A stretch of DNA of 64,000 bases, from positions 1 through 64,000 of the forward strand of contig JAAKBF010000224.1 of assembly GCA_012656075.1 (NCBI GenBank), written 5' to 3'. A model generated the notes under the pieces. It was not told the DNA's origin, did not search any database, and saw only the letters and a program-made list of their open reading frames with translations. The translations under genes were made by a program, and so were the position numbers. Origin of the DNA: Phytophthora hibernalis. Its lineage: Eukaryota > Oomycota > Peronosporomycetes > Peronosporales > Peronosporaceae. Shown here piece by piece: positions 11,180 to 23,685 of this stretch. The stretch's first letter is position 1; the number at the start of each line of letters is the position of its first letter.

Positions 11180-12340
11180 GCTATCAATTGTCCAGTCCAC
11201 CAGCCCTGCGTGATGTGATGAATACCGATGAGGATAGCGAGGCTGAACATCCAGGGGACAACGTTGATGGTGCCCTGATATGTACGAGAGTTGTTGACTT
11301 GTGGTTGAAAAAGTTGATATAACCCTGTCTTTGCTTTCCTACACGTGCGTGAAAGTTAGACAGCTGCGTTAACTTGGCATGCGCGTCCGTCTCCGCCCGT
11401 GCCAAGAATGGCGGAACTACGTTCACGCCCATGAGCGGCTCCACAATACCGTTGACAGAAAGCTCGTTTGTCGACGCTTGGTGCGCGGTGAACCGCGAAA
11501 TTACATCGCCGGTCCGGCCTAAGCACAACACAAAAAATGGCCAGGCGCACACCTCCTACCGGAAGTGAGTCGTGGTGCCGCAATTGAAATCGTAGAGCAT
11601 CCCGAAATCTTCCGCCAACGGACCATACACAAATCGGCAATAGCACTAACATACCCAAGCGCCGAAGGGCGAGTCTGTTTGACCCATCATCTGCGCAAAC
11701 CTGCGGGCCTCCTCCGCGGCCCACAGTCTGGGGATGGCGGCGCGCTGGACCTCGTAAAAAATTCTCGCGAGGGCCTCAGATACACGGTGTGTCAATCTCC
11801 ATGCGGCCGGGCACATTCAACTGGTCCACGTGCGCAGGGCGCCCCAGATGTCTGACCCTAAACGCGCTCGTCGGGAACACCACCAGGTATTCTCCGGCAA
11901 AGATGTCGCGAATCAAATCGCCTTTGTCCCTTGCCTGACTGCTCAAGCAGCGCTGCCAATCACCGAGGCAACCCACGGCACACCGTCGATGTATTACGGA
12001 GCCTTGAATTCTTGATCGTACATTCGCAGCGTGCCGTGGTCAATGTTTTGTAAACCGGGTACTGCGGCCAGCCAACGGTTGAACTGTGGACGCATCCGCT
12101 GAATGCCAGTGGCCAGCATGGAGGTGATGGTAGGCATGCTGTAGCAGCAGCGATGGGGGCGCAGTGCGGCCAGAGGAGAACGGGACGCGATCGATTGCTC
12201 AGGGCCTCTTATGGGAGCGGTGGGGAAATCGTAAGTGGGAGCGGAGGAGTGCGCCTTGCAGGTGACGAGAGATTGTCGGCAGCGGAGGCGCTGGCGACAG
12301 CGACAGCGGAGGTGCTGGCGACAGCGACAGCGGCAGAGCA
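11180..12340 (-). pseudogene. Unidentified decayed coding frame
   Basis: On the minus strand a conceptual protein can be followed through several stops and frame changes. It starts near 12139 (MPTITSMLATGIQRM), runs past VPWVASVIGSAA, AGEYLVVFPTSAFRV and AIPRLWAAEEARRFAQMM, then through GDVISRFTAHQASTNEL to FLARAETDAHAKLTQL near 11360. Amino-acid composition looks protein-like over about 250 codons, which argues for a former gene. I do not recognise the family. Surrounded by transposon relics, it may derive from a mobile or viral element, but nothing here proves that. Confidence 0.4.
12283..12330. repeat. Two tandem copies of a 24 bp GC-rich unit
   Basis: CGGAGGCGCTGGCGACAGCG plus ACAG is followed by a second copy differing by one base (GGTGC for GGCGC). 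Related CGGAGG/GCGG motifs extend on both sides from 12230 to 12345. A short minisatellite. Confidence 0.8.
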
Positions 12341-12344
12341 CATG

Positions 12345-13510
12345 CTGCTGCCAGATTCGGACACGATGAATGGAACGTGAAGTAAACGAACATCATTTTG
12401 GTGGGTGTCACACCAAATTTTATCGGTAAAGCACGCGAGCCCGATGGCAGATGCCGAAGCCGCACAGCGCAATGCGGTCGACCAGGTGTTCGGTTTGGAC
12501 TTCGATTATGTGTACCAGATGTGTTTCTAACACGCCACGGTCAATGTACACGAAAAGCTGAAAGATGTCCCGCAAAACTTGTGTGAGAAAGTTGTATCCG
12601 ACATTTACGACCTTCATTTTTCCTAAGTGACGAAGAGTACAAACCAATGTGCCTTATTATTCTGGATAACCGGTCAAAGCACTCTGAGCTCAACGTGTTT
12701 CTTGGCGACTTCAGCTGATGGCAATGATTTTCCACGCCTAGCGGATATGCGACCACCAACAACCCAGTCGAAAAGTTTAACGGTTTCGGACCAGTATAAA
12801 ATCGGAACGTGGTACGACTGCTAGCTGACTGTTGTGAGCATCAATTCGTGACTCCACGTAGGCTCCGAGAAGCTGAAGACTCGTGTAATTTTTTCTGCAG
12901 CATGATCTTCTCGTGGATATGGTACGTAGCAGATCCAGTATCGAGTTTTTGCTGGCCCCAATCTTGTTCGCATGACGCTGGATGGGCAGCCTGATAAAGA
13001 TTGGGTGGTTGATATTTGTTTACGTACATGTGGATGCAAGTACAACTTCTAGTTTGCTTAATACATTCATATTTTATTCGCACTACAGGTGAAACACTAC
13101 ACAGGCCTCGACGGGAAGAGGACACCGGTAAACCGTTCAGTACCTCACAAGCGACACTAAACGAATATATCGAGTACTCAAATTCTACCGTGTCGCTCTC
13201 AAATAAACGGACATGCTCTAAGTACACAGTAGTAGGATACTTAGTGTCGAGGGCTAGCGGTGGTAACCGACAAGGATAATATAGAGTTGGTTACTGTACC
13301 GCGTTGTTTTTAGGTATTAGTTTAGTGCAATGCAATCTCTACATGAGCAATCTGCCAAAACTGCATAGATGTAAACCTGTCTCGAACGTCACCGACCAAC
13401 CGTTGCCCACTATGTTCAAGCTATTTTTGTGCGGTGCATATCTTGCCTTCACAAGCCTGGATCGGTCACCTGGAAGAAAAGCACGCCAGATACTGAAAGT
13501 CGGGGGATCC
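12345..13510. other. No supportable gene
   Basis: Only short, overlapping frames with no recognisable motif are present. A plus-strand stretch at 12440-12620 (DQVFGLDFDYVYQMCF, then EKLKDVPQNLCEKVV after a stop) looks like eroded coding sequence and may belong with the unidentified relic next to it. Confidence 0.5.
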
Positions 13511-13514
13511 CATT

Positions 13515-13898
13515 CAGCATAGCAGCACCTCAAATACGGCTGATGCTATCCGGCGATTACTTGATGCAGCCACATGCTCAACAAAGGCTCGGTTGATCGG
13601 GCAGCTTCCCTTGGATATTATTGTGGCCAAACAGAATTGGCGGATGTGGGCACTGATTTCGACTCGGTCTCTCTTCTTTCGCCCTCGAAGGCTCCAACGA
13701 TCCTTCACGACTGCAGCCACGCGGGGGCATTGAACTAATTCCTTGCTTCCAGATTCGCTTGACGACCCAGCTGCTGAGTCCGAAGTCAGCGGCAATCCTT
13801 TTCTTGTCACCGTGCATGAGCTTGCCATTGTTGCTGCGAAGCGAGCAGTTTTCCCACAGCGACCGGCGTTCAGCGTTAGCTGCCGGCTTCATGGCCAC
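13515..13898 (-). pseudogene. Tc1/mariner-like transposase N-terminus, fragment
   Basis: The minus-strand frame from 13898 reads ERRSLWENCSLRSNNGKLMHG, then KRIAADFGLSSWVVKRIWKQG, a helix-turn-helix typical of Tc1/mariner-like transposases. It continues in a second frame as VKDRWSLRGRKKRDRVEI, the basic linker seen between the two DNA-binding helices in these proteins. At least one frameshift separates the two parts. The DDE catalytic domain is absent, so this is a truncated relic. Confidence 0.6.
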
Positions 13899-13989
13899 CC
13901 GAAAGAGGTATGCGGCTGCCGTCGGTTTGCGAAGTGTGTGTGTGGGGGAGGGGGATTAAAGTGGGGGAATCCACGGAGGGTCTGCTGAT

Positions 13990-15050
13990 AACGGGCGGGA
14001 AAATTTAAGCGATCGGATTCAGCATGTATTACGTTTGACCATATTTTATGTACCGTCACATGTGTGCGTTATTTGCTTAGCGGGGTAGTAATTGAAAATA
14101 CTAAATAGTACATCTTCGGACGTTGGTCCTAAACCCAATTGTGTCCGTTTCTATTAACATCAGTAGCTGCAAAAGTTCTCTGGATTTATATCCAGAGTCT
14201 ACCAGGGATTGCAACGAGGTCTGAATCCTTACATTTCCGATACCTTTCGTAATATGATTTGAATACTTCAGCAAAATAAGCTTTAAACCCTGCTATATTT
14301 GATATCCGGGTCGACTATTATTTTATTTGTGGCGGTTGACCCATCCGCAGAAGATTAGGACAAAACACCTCTATGATATGATATCACTTATAATCATTTT
14401 TACCTGCAGCAGATGATATATCCAGACCGTTCGAGCAACATTTTGGATGATTTTTTCTTCGAGCAACACACTACTATAATACCGAGCACCGTTTACGTAG
14501 ATAATTCCGTATGTTTGGAATATATCGAAGCGCGTGCCCAGTAAATAGATTTTTTGGTTATTGTCCGGCATTCATACAGTGTAGATGTAGTAAGAATATG
14601 CGTGCGTCGTTGCATTGCCGACTTATGATCTCATTTTCATGCAAGACTACGTACAAAATTTAAAATCGCTCGTGCAATTTGAACGAAACCTTTCCTGCAG
14701 CTTTTTGGCCAACAACATTTAGGGAAATTACTACGCCCGATGGCCTACCAGGGTATGGATACACGGTGAGAAAGCTACTCGCATTGCGTGGAGTTTCGTT
14801 TGAGTAAATACGCAGGTAATGATTGGCATAGTTACAAGTAGCAACCGTTTAATTTGAAGCGAAGTGATGCTAGATCGATGAATTTAGGACTCCTTCAACA
14901 CTCCTTCAACCAACATTTTGCTTATACTTCAAAGCATAGCTTATTTTTCGACTTCATTTGAGTATCGTTCCTATCAGTATCTCTAACCAATACAATCCAA
15001 AAATTGCGTACTTGAATATGACGCGAATTTTGCACGAAGAATTCCAAATT
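13990..15050. other. AT-rich DNA without a supportable gene
   Basis: Base composition drops clearly relative to the genic parts. The longest frame is 66 codons on the minus strand (14371-14571), with no recognised motif. Probably eroded repeat DNA. Confidence 0.5.
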
Positions 15051-15057
15051 GGTTTCG

Positions 15058-15163
15058 AAGTGAGTGTTTATAGAAAAATGGATTGAATTTCCAATCTAAA
15101 GTGAGTGTTTATAGAAAGATGGATTGGAATTTGCAATCCATTTTTCTATAAACACTCACTTTG
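15058..15163. repeat. Near-perfect 29 bp inverted repeat plus a third direct copy
   Basis: AAAGTGAGTGTTTATAGAAA (15098 onward, 29 bp arm) is mirrored by TTTCTATAAACACTCACTTT (ending 15163), with one mismatch and an ~8 nt loop. A third copy of the same arm, in direct orientation, lies just upstream at 15058-15096. This arrangement looks like terminal inverted repeats of a Tc1-like element or MITE collapsed together. Confidence 0.85.
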
Positions 15164-15333
15164 AAACCTAGGTTGCTGAGCTCAAAAGTAAAATCCAGAG
15201 CTGTTCCGTGCGAAGTCGCGGCTTTGTATTACAGGTGTTCTCAATATTTTAAGAGTCAAAATTTGTCAATCAGTCAAATCCTAACCCGTGGGGGATAATA
15301 ATAAATGTGGTAGAACTATATCATTACTATTTA

Positions 15334-15813
15334 TTATAATACATTTTTTCCGAGCACTGCCTTGTATGGACTGATTGTTGTGATATTTTCATCCACAAGA
15401 GGGCAAAGTACATAGCCCCCTTCAGCAAAATTTACCATGTTTTCGCCACGCTCGCGTTTCTGATTAAGCAAACGTTGCTTTTGTCGCTGATCGCCCACTG
15501 TAAAATGCATCCTCTGAGTGCTTGCACGCATCGTCTCTAGGAAGCCGTCGACATCATCACTTGCCGGTGCTTGCTGAAACGATTTCTGCTCAGGCACGTA
15601 AACTTCCCTGAGCGGCGTAGGGCGCTGCAAACCAGTGAATAATTCGACAGGTGAGTGATCACCGAGCGAAGACACCTTGGAGCAGCTCAAACTCGATTGA
15701 ACTATCAAGGTAAACGCTTCGATCGAGAGAATCAATCGTGACATTCTCAAGTTACCCGGGCTATGATTATCGCCTACAAATTCGGCTACAAAAATTGGTA
15801 TATTTGGGTCCAA
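15334..15813 (-). pseudogene. Ty3/gypsy polyprotein fragment (integrase C-terminal part)
   Basis: The 159-codon frame contains SSLGDHSPVELFTGLQRPTP, the typical stretch near the end of the integrase core in oomycete gypsy elements. Then comes a basic region (MHFTVGDQRQKQRLLNQKRE) leading into NFAEGGYVLCPLVDE, a chromodomain-proximal motif. There is no protease, reverse transcriptase or LTR around it. It is an isolated fragment ending in the AT-rich repeat block. Confidence 0.65.
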
Positions 15814-15819
15814 AGGATT

Positions 15820-16950
15820 TTCAATCTAGTGAAGACTCAAAGAGTCGCTGACAGACCTGGCCACATAAATCCGCCTTTTGGTGAACAACTGCGTGCTTCA
15901 TGCGGCTGATCCGTCACTCGTCAAGTACTGGAAAGGGCTTCAATCGGACTCGTTTCAGCATGGTCAAGAGTTAGAACTGTCTCCGAGACCTCAGTGACTG
16001 TGGATGTCCCAGCGAAGTGCGGGACAGACAGGACATCGACTATCCTATAACAAACGAAAACATCGATCGGTGACACAGGTTGATAGTGGTAAGCAGCTTG
16101 GTGCGATGCCTTGCGCTATTAATCAAAAATGTCCGAAGGCTAGAGCTACAAATGCTTCAAGTGGTGGTCAACAACGTACTCGTTGCTCTTCTCGCCTTCG
16201 TATGAGTCACGGCCAGCACAACTTATTTTGCTTGCGGAAGCAAAATTGTTGTTTTCGGTGATCGAGGTGCTTTGAATGGTGACACAAATTTCGGGGTTGT
16301 GTAGTGGATTGCAAGGTTTAGGTTGTTGTCACACCTCAAGCAGTCGATGTGCCAGTCAGTAGAACACTGATGGCAAGAAACGATCTCCTTGGACGGTTAC
16401 TGCCGTCTAAAGTGTCTGACGGTGTCAGCTGGGGTCACAGGTGGCCCAGTTACTGCACAGCCGGTTGGACTGAAGCGTCCATCCGAGTTGCATGACTTAG
16501 TATACAGAACGGCACATGTTTATTTCATGTCCACTTTGCTTGCTTGACCAGCAGGACACATTGTTGGTGAGTGTGGACCGTAGGCAGGTGTGGACGACTG
16601 CTGCGTGCGAAGTCGACGACTAAGCTCAGCAATCACCTCGTTCTTAAAATGTGATCCTTTATTGGACAGTGTTAGCACTATCGGCGATCACCAATTCACA
16701 AAAATGGGTAGCGTGATATTTCAGCCGTAACTCGGTCCCATATACAGGAAATCGAAGTGAAGAGCACCGTTCCGGCTGTTGCAGACTACCCCCATCGTCT
16801 CGGAATAATATTGTCATAAAAGTGAAAAAGAGCGCGCAAGAATTCACAAATCTTGCCGCATGTCTCAACAATTTGTTAAAGCAAATAAACGGCTCAGGTG
16901 TGCGATCATGAATTGTTGACCACGGTCAAACAAAAGCAGTATCATCAAGT
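15820..16950. other. No supportable gene
   Basis: Short plus-strand frames (for example 85 codons at 16004-16261, rich in Gln/Arg/Cys) show no recognised domain. The region lies between the gypsy and copia relics and is probably decayed retrotransposon sequence. Confidence 0.45.
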
Positions 16951-16954
16951 GGTC

Positions 16955-18102
16955 TTAGCAGCTTCGTGACTGCATTTCTTAATGGAGTGCTGAAAGGAGT
17001 TCGATCTACATGGAGCAACCTGACTACTTCAAGGACGGTACTGATCGAGTATGTGAGTTGCTAAAAGGACTGTACGGCTTGACGCAGTCGTCGCGCCTGT
17101 GATACCAGACGCTGCACGAATACTTGAGCAAATTGGGTTCAAGCAGGCGCGCTTGATGTTGGCCTATATAAAAGGCAAGACCGCCGAGTCGTGTACGTTA
17201 CGGTATACGTAGACGACTTGTTGATTGCTGGTAAAAGAGGACATTGAAGGAGTGATCGACGAACCGAGCAAGAAGTTCGCGCTCAAGGAGTGAAACGAAT
17301 ACTGGCAATGGAAATTCGCTTTGTTTGTGGCGAGTTGATTTGCGTCTCGCAGACGGTGTACATCGACCGTGTGTTGGAACGTTTTGCCATGAGTGCCGCG
17401 TGTCCAATTGGATCGCCGTTGATGCAGAACGAGCGGTTGTATTCGATCGAGGAAGACGAGTGTAAAATCAGTGATCCGATGATTCCGTTTCGAGAGTTGG
17501 TGGGGGCACTGCAATACTTAGTGGCATACACGCGGCCGGACCTGGCCAATGCAATACGAGATTTTGCACGCTATAGCGGCTCGTCCACGAAGGATAACTT
17601 TGTGTGTGCGAAGAGGGTACTCAGATACCTTCGGGCTACGAGGTGATGTGCAACCGCTACGTGTTGATGCTTACTGCGATGCCGATAACACCAACTGCGC
17701 CGATCGACCACAGGCGACCTGCTGTAATTAAATGGGTGCATGTTCATGTACAAGAGATAGCAGCAGGGAAAATGACCACGGACACATGCAGCTCCGAGTT
17801 GATTTCTGCAAGCATGAGTGTGGAGGACTTGATGTGGCCGAGAAAGTTGTTCAAGGAGATTCGTGGACAATGTTCTATCCTTTCTATTGACAACCAGAGT
17901 GGTCAAAGAGCCTGGTAATTACCAGCGGATGAAGATATTCGCTAAGACGAGTTGAAAAATTGCCAAATTCGTGAAGAAGGACAAGATCGAAGTGCAGTAC
18001 GTCTCAAGCGAGCGTAACATTGCAGATATCTTCACGAAGGCGTTGGGATCACAGCGGTTCCAGGGTCTCCGCCAAGCACTGAACGTCGAAGACGTTTGCT
18101 AG
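16955..18102 (+). pseudogene. Ty1/copia retrotransposon relic (RT to RNase H)
   Basis: Copia landmarks appear in order but in shifting frames: TAFLNG (16966), IYMEQPDYF, VCELLKGLYGLTQSSRL (interrupted by a stop, 17054-17102), and the reverse transcriptase active-site motif YVDDLLIAG (~17206). An open stretch 17290-17646 then reads VYIDRVLERF and ELVGALQYLVAYTRPDLANA. The element ends with the RNase H tail ADIFTKALGSQRFQGLRQAL before a stop at 18100-18102. Gag, integrase and LTRs were not recognised. Multiple stops show it is inactive. Confidence 0.85.
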
Positions 18103-20700
18103 GTGAAGTGCAGTAACGACGCGACAGGGTCACTTAGCTGGTGCCCGGTGCAAGCAGAGACAAGCCGATCCTCGTGGCGTTAGTTGAGATGCGAGTGATC
18201 AAAGGGGTTTTGTCGGTTGAAGTTGCTGCTTGCATGTCCAACAGTTTTCCCTCCTCATGTATAGACACGTTGCATATGACAATACGGTGCATGTGATAAC
18301 GAGCAGGAAATCAATCATCCTAGTTTTTCGGTTTGTGCTCAAGCTGCACTCATCTAGTTTGTCCGTCTGCGAAACTAAGTACGCGAAGGCGAAGCAACAC
18401 CCTCCGCGCAGCGATCTGCTAGACGGGACCATGCATACTTCATTAGCGCATGTATAAGTTTCATCAATAAAAACCTGATGTGGGTCACTTTAAGTGGCCG
18501 TAGTTTTCGATAGAATTCTTTTACTTCGGCAGGAACGCTTTCACGTGCGCGCTAAGTCAGCACTTTTCTGGTAGTTTGGAGGTCAAATGTACGGTGTCGG
18601 TAAAGTGTACGAGTAGAGTTGCTGGTAATAGTATTTCACCACACCGTTCCTTCATTGCCTCCTGCATCTCCTCTAACTAAATCACGGATGGGCACGGATG
18701 TAATCTTTTACACAATCCAATGCCACCTTAGGTCATCTAGCCGACTTGTTCTTACTATTTTTAGGCAGCACGTTTCCTTTAGATTTAAAGAGACCGAACT
18801 GATACACACGACACACAGGCCACGAGGGCCATTTTAATGTCATAGATGTATGCTAGTACTGTCGCTCGCCTGTAGAGATCATCATGGTAGCCCGGTGGTA
18901 GAACTGGGAATGAAGCGGAGTAGAGGCGGAGTTGTGGCTGACTTAGCAACGAATGGCGGGCGGCAACCCGCCAAACAAATAACTCTGGTCTAAACCCGCT
19001 CCATTACAATTAGGTCGGGCCTAAAGATGGGCTATTTAGCGATGCAAACGATTAGGGTTAGCTCATAGGCCCGCCAAAATGACTGAAAGACACAACACCG
19101 TGAATCACGGCTATCATGCAAGGCACGGCGAACATGCAGCATTTTCGTAAAAACTCCACCAATGTGTCTTTTCTTTGCCAATACGACGAAGCTTTTGTAA
19201 GAGGTCAATTAGTTTTTACAGCCTGAAACATTATTTTTACGATTTGACACTTTTTACGGCCTTGCCGTGATTTACGGTACTACTTCAATTAGTAGAAATT
19301 TTCAAAAAGGTTAAAATGTCTATCGAAGTTATTATTTACAATTTTCACGGTGTGCATTAACTTAACGGTACACTAACAATTTGCAAATAGTAGTGTTAGT
19401 TGCATTTGTGCGAACACTGTAGTCCCGATATTCCTTCAGGTATTCATGTGTGGTGCAGTCAGGTGGCCGTCGGCGTTGACACCTTCCAGTTGGTCCCTCC
19501 GCTGTCGATCATGTCCAGATCTCCAGCACACCCATAAACCAGATCATATATGTATGCACCGCTAGTCGAAACCGTGGAAACGCAGGTAGGCCAAAGATCG
19601 TAAGCCCTCCCCATGGACAATACGCTCGTTCAGGGTCGTGTCTGAATCAGACGGGAAATGTTTATAATAGTGCATCAATTACGTAGAGCAGTGCAGTCGG
19701 AAAAAGGAAACACTAGGTTTGGATGACAATACAGCGGTGGTGCTTCGGTGTCGACACAGGTCGTCTTCAACGCATGAGACGCCGCACTGCATTCATTGAG
19801 AGCTTCTGAGACCATCACTCGAAATACTACTAATACAACAGAAATTGTTGGATTTTTCAGGTCTTTACGGCAAATCATGGATCCATTTTGAGGATAACAG
19901 AAAACCGTTTCGCGAAAAAGTGTACACACCTGCTGCGATCTTTGCCTACGATATTCACGGTTTCGACTAGCGGTGCAGCCAACGAACGCTTTTTCATTGC
20001 GCGTGGCTCGAGATTTCGCTCTTGCCGTTGACAATTACTTGCAATGACGAGTCGTCATTGACGACTACGGAGCCGCCAGCTTTAGCTCACGAGATGCACA
20101 GTGTTCTCGCCATCTGGTGGCACCCCAAACGCATTCTCTCTCAACCCCAAGCAACTCACCGTCGCTCTGAATGTGAGCGAGACGCCGCTATTAATACCAT
20201 CCGATATTCCGTGCTGCATGTCCTTGAACTCGCCAGCAAGTGGTGGCCAGCACGAGTCCGGCGACAAGCGTCTCAGCTACCAGCATGCAACTCGACGGTG
20301 TGTATATATATCAGCAAGTACCTAGCGTTTCGGAGCTCTTCCCCGACAATATTAGCTGGTGGCCGCTAGCATAGCGCGACACGCCACGAATCCGGCCAAA
20401 AATATAGATCGTCCCGGCGGGAATAGAAAAGTGAGCTGCTTGGATACTGTTTTGGTCCCCCTTCAAAAAAATCCGTTCTGAGAACCTGTCGACAGATTAT
20501 AATCGCGAAGCCATCGGCACCCGTGCGATTGTTCATACTTGGTATTTGTAAGTCACTTTACTGCCATATTGAATTCACCTGCGATACACAAAGTGGCCAT
20601 GTCGCCTGTCCACCAGCAACGGGCTCGGAAATTTAGCGGCGAGGACGCGGCGAGTTAGCTCCACACAATCGTTTCACAACACGCAGTCCAGCTTGGATTT
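18103..20700. other. Long intergenic stretch without a supportable gene
   Basis: Only short frames on both strands. The longest (119 codons minus at 19675-20034; 115 codons plus at 20022-20369) lack recognised domains. A short palindrome AATGACGAGTCGTCATT lies at about 20043. The last part, up to 21056, probably includes the promoter and 5' leader of the zinc-finger gene. Confidence 0.5.
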
Positions 20701-21056
20701 AGCAGTCTTTGCACTCGCTTTTGGCGCTGCTCGCCTCTACCAGCCGCTTTTTGCCTCGTGTGAATTCCGCTAACCGGTGTGACCATCTCGAAAAAGCAGA
20801 AGAGCCACTGCAACACCTCCGCTCAGGTCGCCGAGGTCGAGCAGAAAAGTGAACGTCCGTCCGTCCGTCGCGTCCTGACCCAAGTGGCTTCGTCTTCCCG
20901 CGAGCCACTTGACACCTGTCCGCCTGCTGCCTCTGCATCTGCCAGGCCGGCCGCATTTGCTGCCCGGGCCCAGGCAACTCAACCGCAAACCTTCCATCCG
21001 AGTCGCTCCACCCAGACAGTCTCACTTCCAGCCCTCAGCACCTCCAGCACCTTAAC

Positions 21057-23685
21057 ATGGTAGCAGCAGGTTCGCCAGCCGAGCCACAGCACGAGCCTGC
21101 GCCTGTGGACGCCGCCTCTGAAGCAGCAGCAGCCATCGAGCAGCAGACACCGCCCGAGACCGGTGAACTGCTGGGCCGCGTGGCCTCCGAGATCAGTCAA
21201 GCCTTCCAGACGTCCCTCGTACAGGTGCGTTCACTATTGTGGTCGCTATCTGCACTGAGACGAGCAGGACGCTGCAGCTCTGCGGCGCCAACCGTTTCGC
21301 TCTTCTCCGGGCGAGCAGTGGCACCTTTTGAATGATGACCTCTAGGAAATGATTAGCTCAATTGACTTACTCTTTGTATGCGGTCGTGTCCTGCATTGCA
21401 GGTCGTGTCGGACATTGGACGCGAGTACGGCGTCGAGCCCGCCGCCAAGTTTGCATGGGTAAGCTGCATTTTCGATTCTCGATATCTGAACTTTCTAGTC
21501 GGATCGGCCCTACCGCCTATGGTGGACCATCAAGTAGTTCTGTAGCCATGTTGCACGTGTTAAGTCAACTGCTGGCCGACACTACGTACGGCCAGCGCTT
21601 TCTTGCTCTCAACTCACGACTGACTGATGCGATCTGCTGTCTATGAACACTGGCTATGTCTATGAAGATGGAGAAAGGCGCCGCCGCGGTTGCACTAGAC
21701 GACGAGCAGCTGCACGGGAAGGAGGACTCCGGCGACGACGTGCGCCGCATCCTGAGCGAGCTCCAGGCTTCGCGGCTCCAAGTGCGCGAGCTGCAGCAAG
21801 TGGTGGTCGAGCTGCGCGACGAGCAGCGACTTTCGAGGCAGAGGGTGGCGTTGTTTGGCACACTATCGTCCAAATTGAAGCGTGAACTTGTAGACGAACG
21901 ACTGGCGCTCATCGACGCGAAGAACGAGATCAAGGAGCTGCGTCACAGACGCAGTGGTGACGATACTGGGTCAGTTGGCGGTGGTCACTCCACAGTCTCC
22001 ATCGCTGCAAGAGCAGAGTGACAATCCATGGAGCTCTCCGAACAAGCCGATTGCCGGCTCGGGTGGTGCAAGTTGCTCAGGAACTTCAGCTGGAGCCTCT
22101 GGAGGGTCGAATCTGATGGCTTTCAACTTTTATCCCTCTTCATCTAGACGTGAGGGTGCTCAGGAAGGCGTCGAAGATGACGAACCTCCATCGCCGTCCT
22201 CGAGCACGCAGACACTCCGCAGTACGCTCATGGGGCAATTCTTGCCGTCGTCCTTGCTGGATTCACCGCAAGTCACCCCAAACACGCCAGACCTTTCACT
22301 GGTGACAACCTCGCTGAAGACAAAATGCCTTCTCCTGCTCCTGAGCTCAAGGACGACATGGAGTCGCTGTCACTCACGGAACCACAACCGGCGCCTAGTT
22401 TAATAGTGGAACAGTACACAACTGAAGCAGGAGACGAACCAAGCGAGAGTGGGAGATTGGCGACTGGTGGATCAGTGTCGACACTCTCAAGATCGGTTGT
22501 GTCGCCTCTGAAGCTGTCCATGTTGTCGGAACTGTTTGACGCCATCCCGGTCGAGGAGCTGGAAGCGATCTTCTTGCAGTTTGACGGTCAGGAATCGGCA
22601 GTCATCGAACACATTTTGCACACCCACCCGAGTTTCAATCCGGAACGAGGCGAGAGCGGCACCAGCCTAGCTTCCATGGCTTCGCCCTCTCCGTCGCGGT
22701 CATCATCTTCAACCGGGCACGGCAAGACGAGCTTGCAGCGCAGCAGCAGTCAGAGCGGACCTCCGCCGGGATCATCAAGCAACTGGAAAACGGAGATCTG
22801 CATGTACTACATGCAGGGCAAGTGCAACAAGACGCGACGCACGTGTTCTTTGCCCACGGTGAAAGCGACCTTATGCGTCTCAGCGGCCCGAGCACTGGAG
22901 GTGGTAGCAGCAAACACGGACCCAGCTACAAGACTCGACTTTGCCAGGCTTACGAAAATGGCACGTGCCCGAAATCTCGCCGCGACTGTCCAATGGCACA
23001 CGGTGTGAACGACTTGCGAGAAGGAAGCTCTGGAGGCGGTGGCAGCGGAGGGAATCAACCGATCCTCCCTGCTGCAACACCCAGGCTGCAGAGTTACAAG
23101 ACCGAGCTGTGCTATTACTTCTTGAAAGGCAACTGCAACTACTCGAAGGACGAGTGCCGCTTCGCGCATGGTCAGGGTGACTTACGCACGGTAGAAAGCA
23201 ACACCGCGCAGATTGCTGCAGCCACTGGTTTTGGTGGTGAGTTTGGCCCAACCTCACCCGTGCCACCTCCTCCAGCGGTCTCGATGGAAAAACAGCTTCA
23301 GCTCCAGCATCAATACCAGCAGCAGTATCAGCAACACCACCAAGCTCCTTCCATGCCGCCACACCCGTTTCAGCCTCAGCCTCCTCCAGCTCAACAGCAG
23401 CAGAGTTTCGTGCCTCAACACCAACTTCAAATGCAGCACTCATCACGAGGAGCGAGCGGAGGTGGACACCAACATCAATTCGCCTTCCAACACCAAGGTT
23501 CTGGAGGGTCGTACGACATGGGTCAGCAGCAGCAGCAACCGAACCCGTACATCCCTGGTCAGTTCCACTACATGAAGAACATGGAGAGCAAGCGTTCAAC
23601 GGCCGTTGGGCGTCCGCCACGTCGAGATTCTGGATCATCCTGGAGCAGTTTCGATGCTTCGGGACTGCCACCATCGGAGTATTGA
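21057..23685 (+). CDS. CUE-domain, triple CCCH zinc-finger protein (frame-broken)
   Basis: This is probably an RNA-binding regulator. Exon 1 is 21057-21224 (start MVAAGSPAEP), exon 2 is 21402-21458, and exon 3 starts near 21671; splice sites keep frame. Exon 3 encodes a coiled coil (LSELQASRLQVRELQQVV), Ser/Pro-rich linkers, and a CUE-like helix bundle (22517-22620, SMLSELFDAIPVEELEAIF). Three CCCH fingers follow at 22787-22860, 22925-23010 and 23093-23175, the last two CQAYENGTC...CPMAH and CYYFLKGNC...CRFAH. The C-terminus is rich in Gln. Total length is about 745 residues. Three frame breaks interrupt exon 3: between 21955 and 22000, at 22300-22302 (one G missing), and at 22849-22851 (one T missing, inside finger 1 between its third Cys and His). 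Either the assembly is faulty or the gene is dead; I favour the former. Confidence 0.8.
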
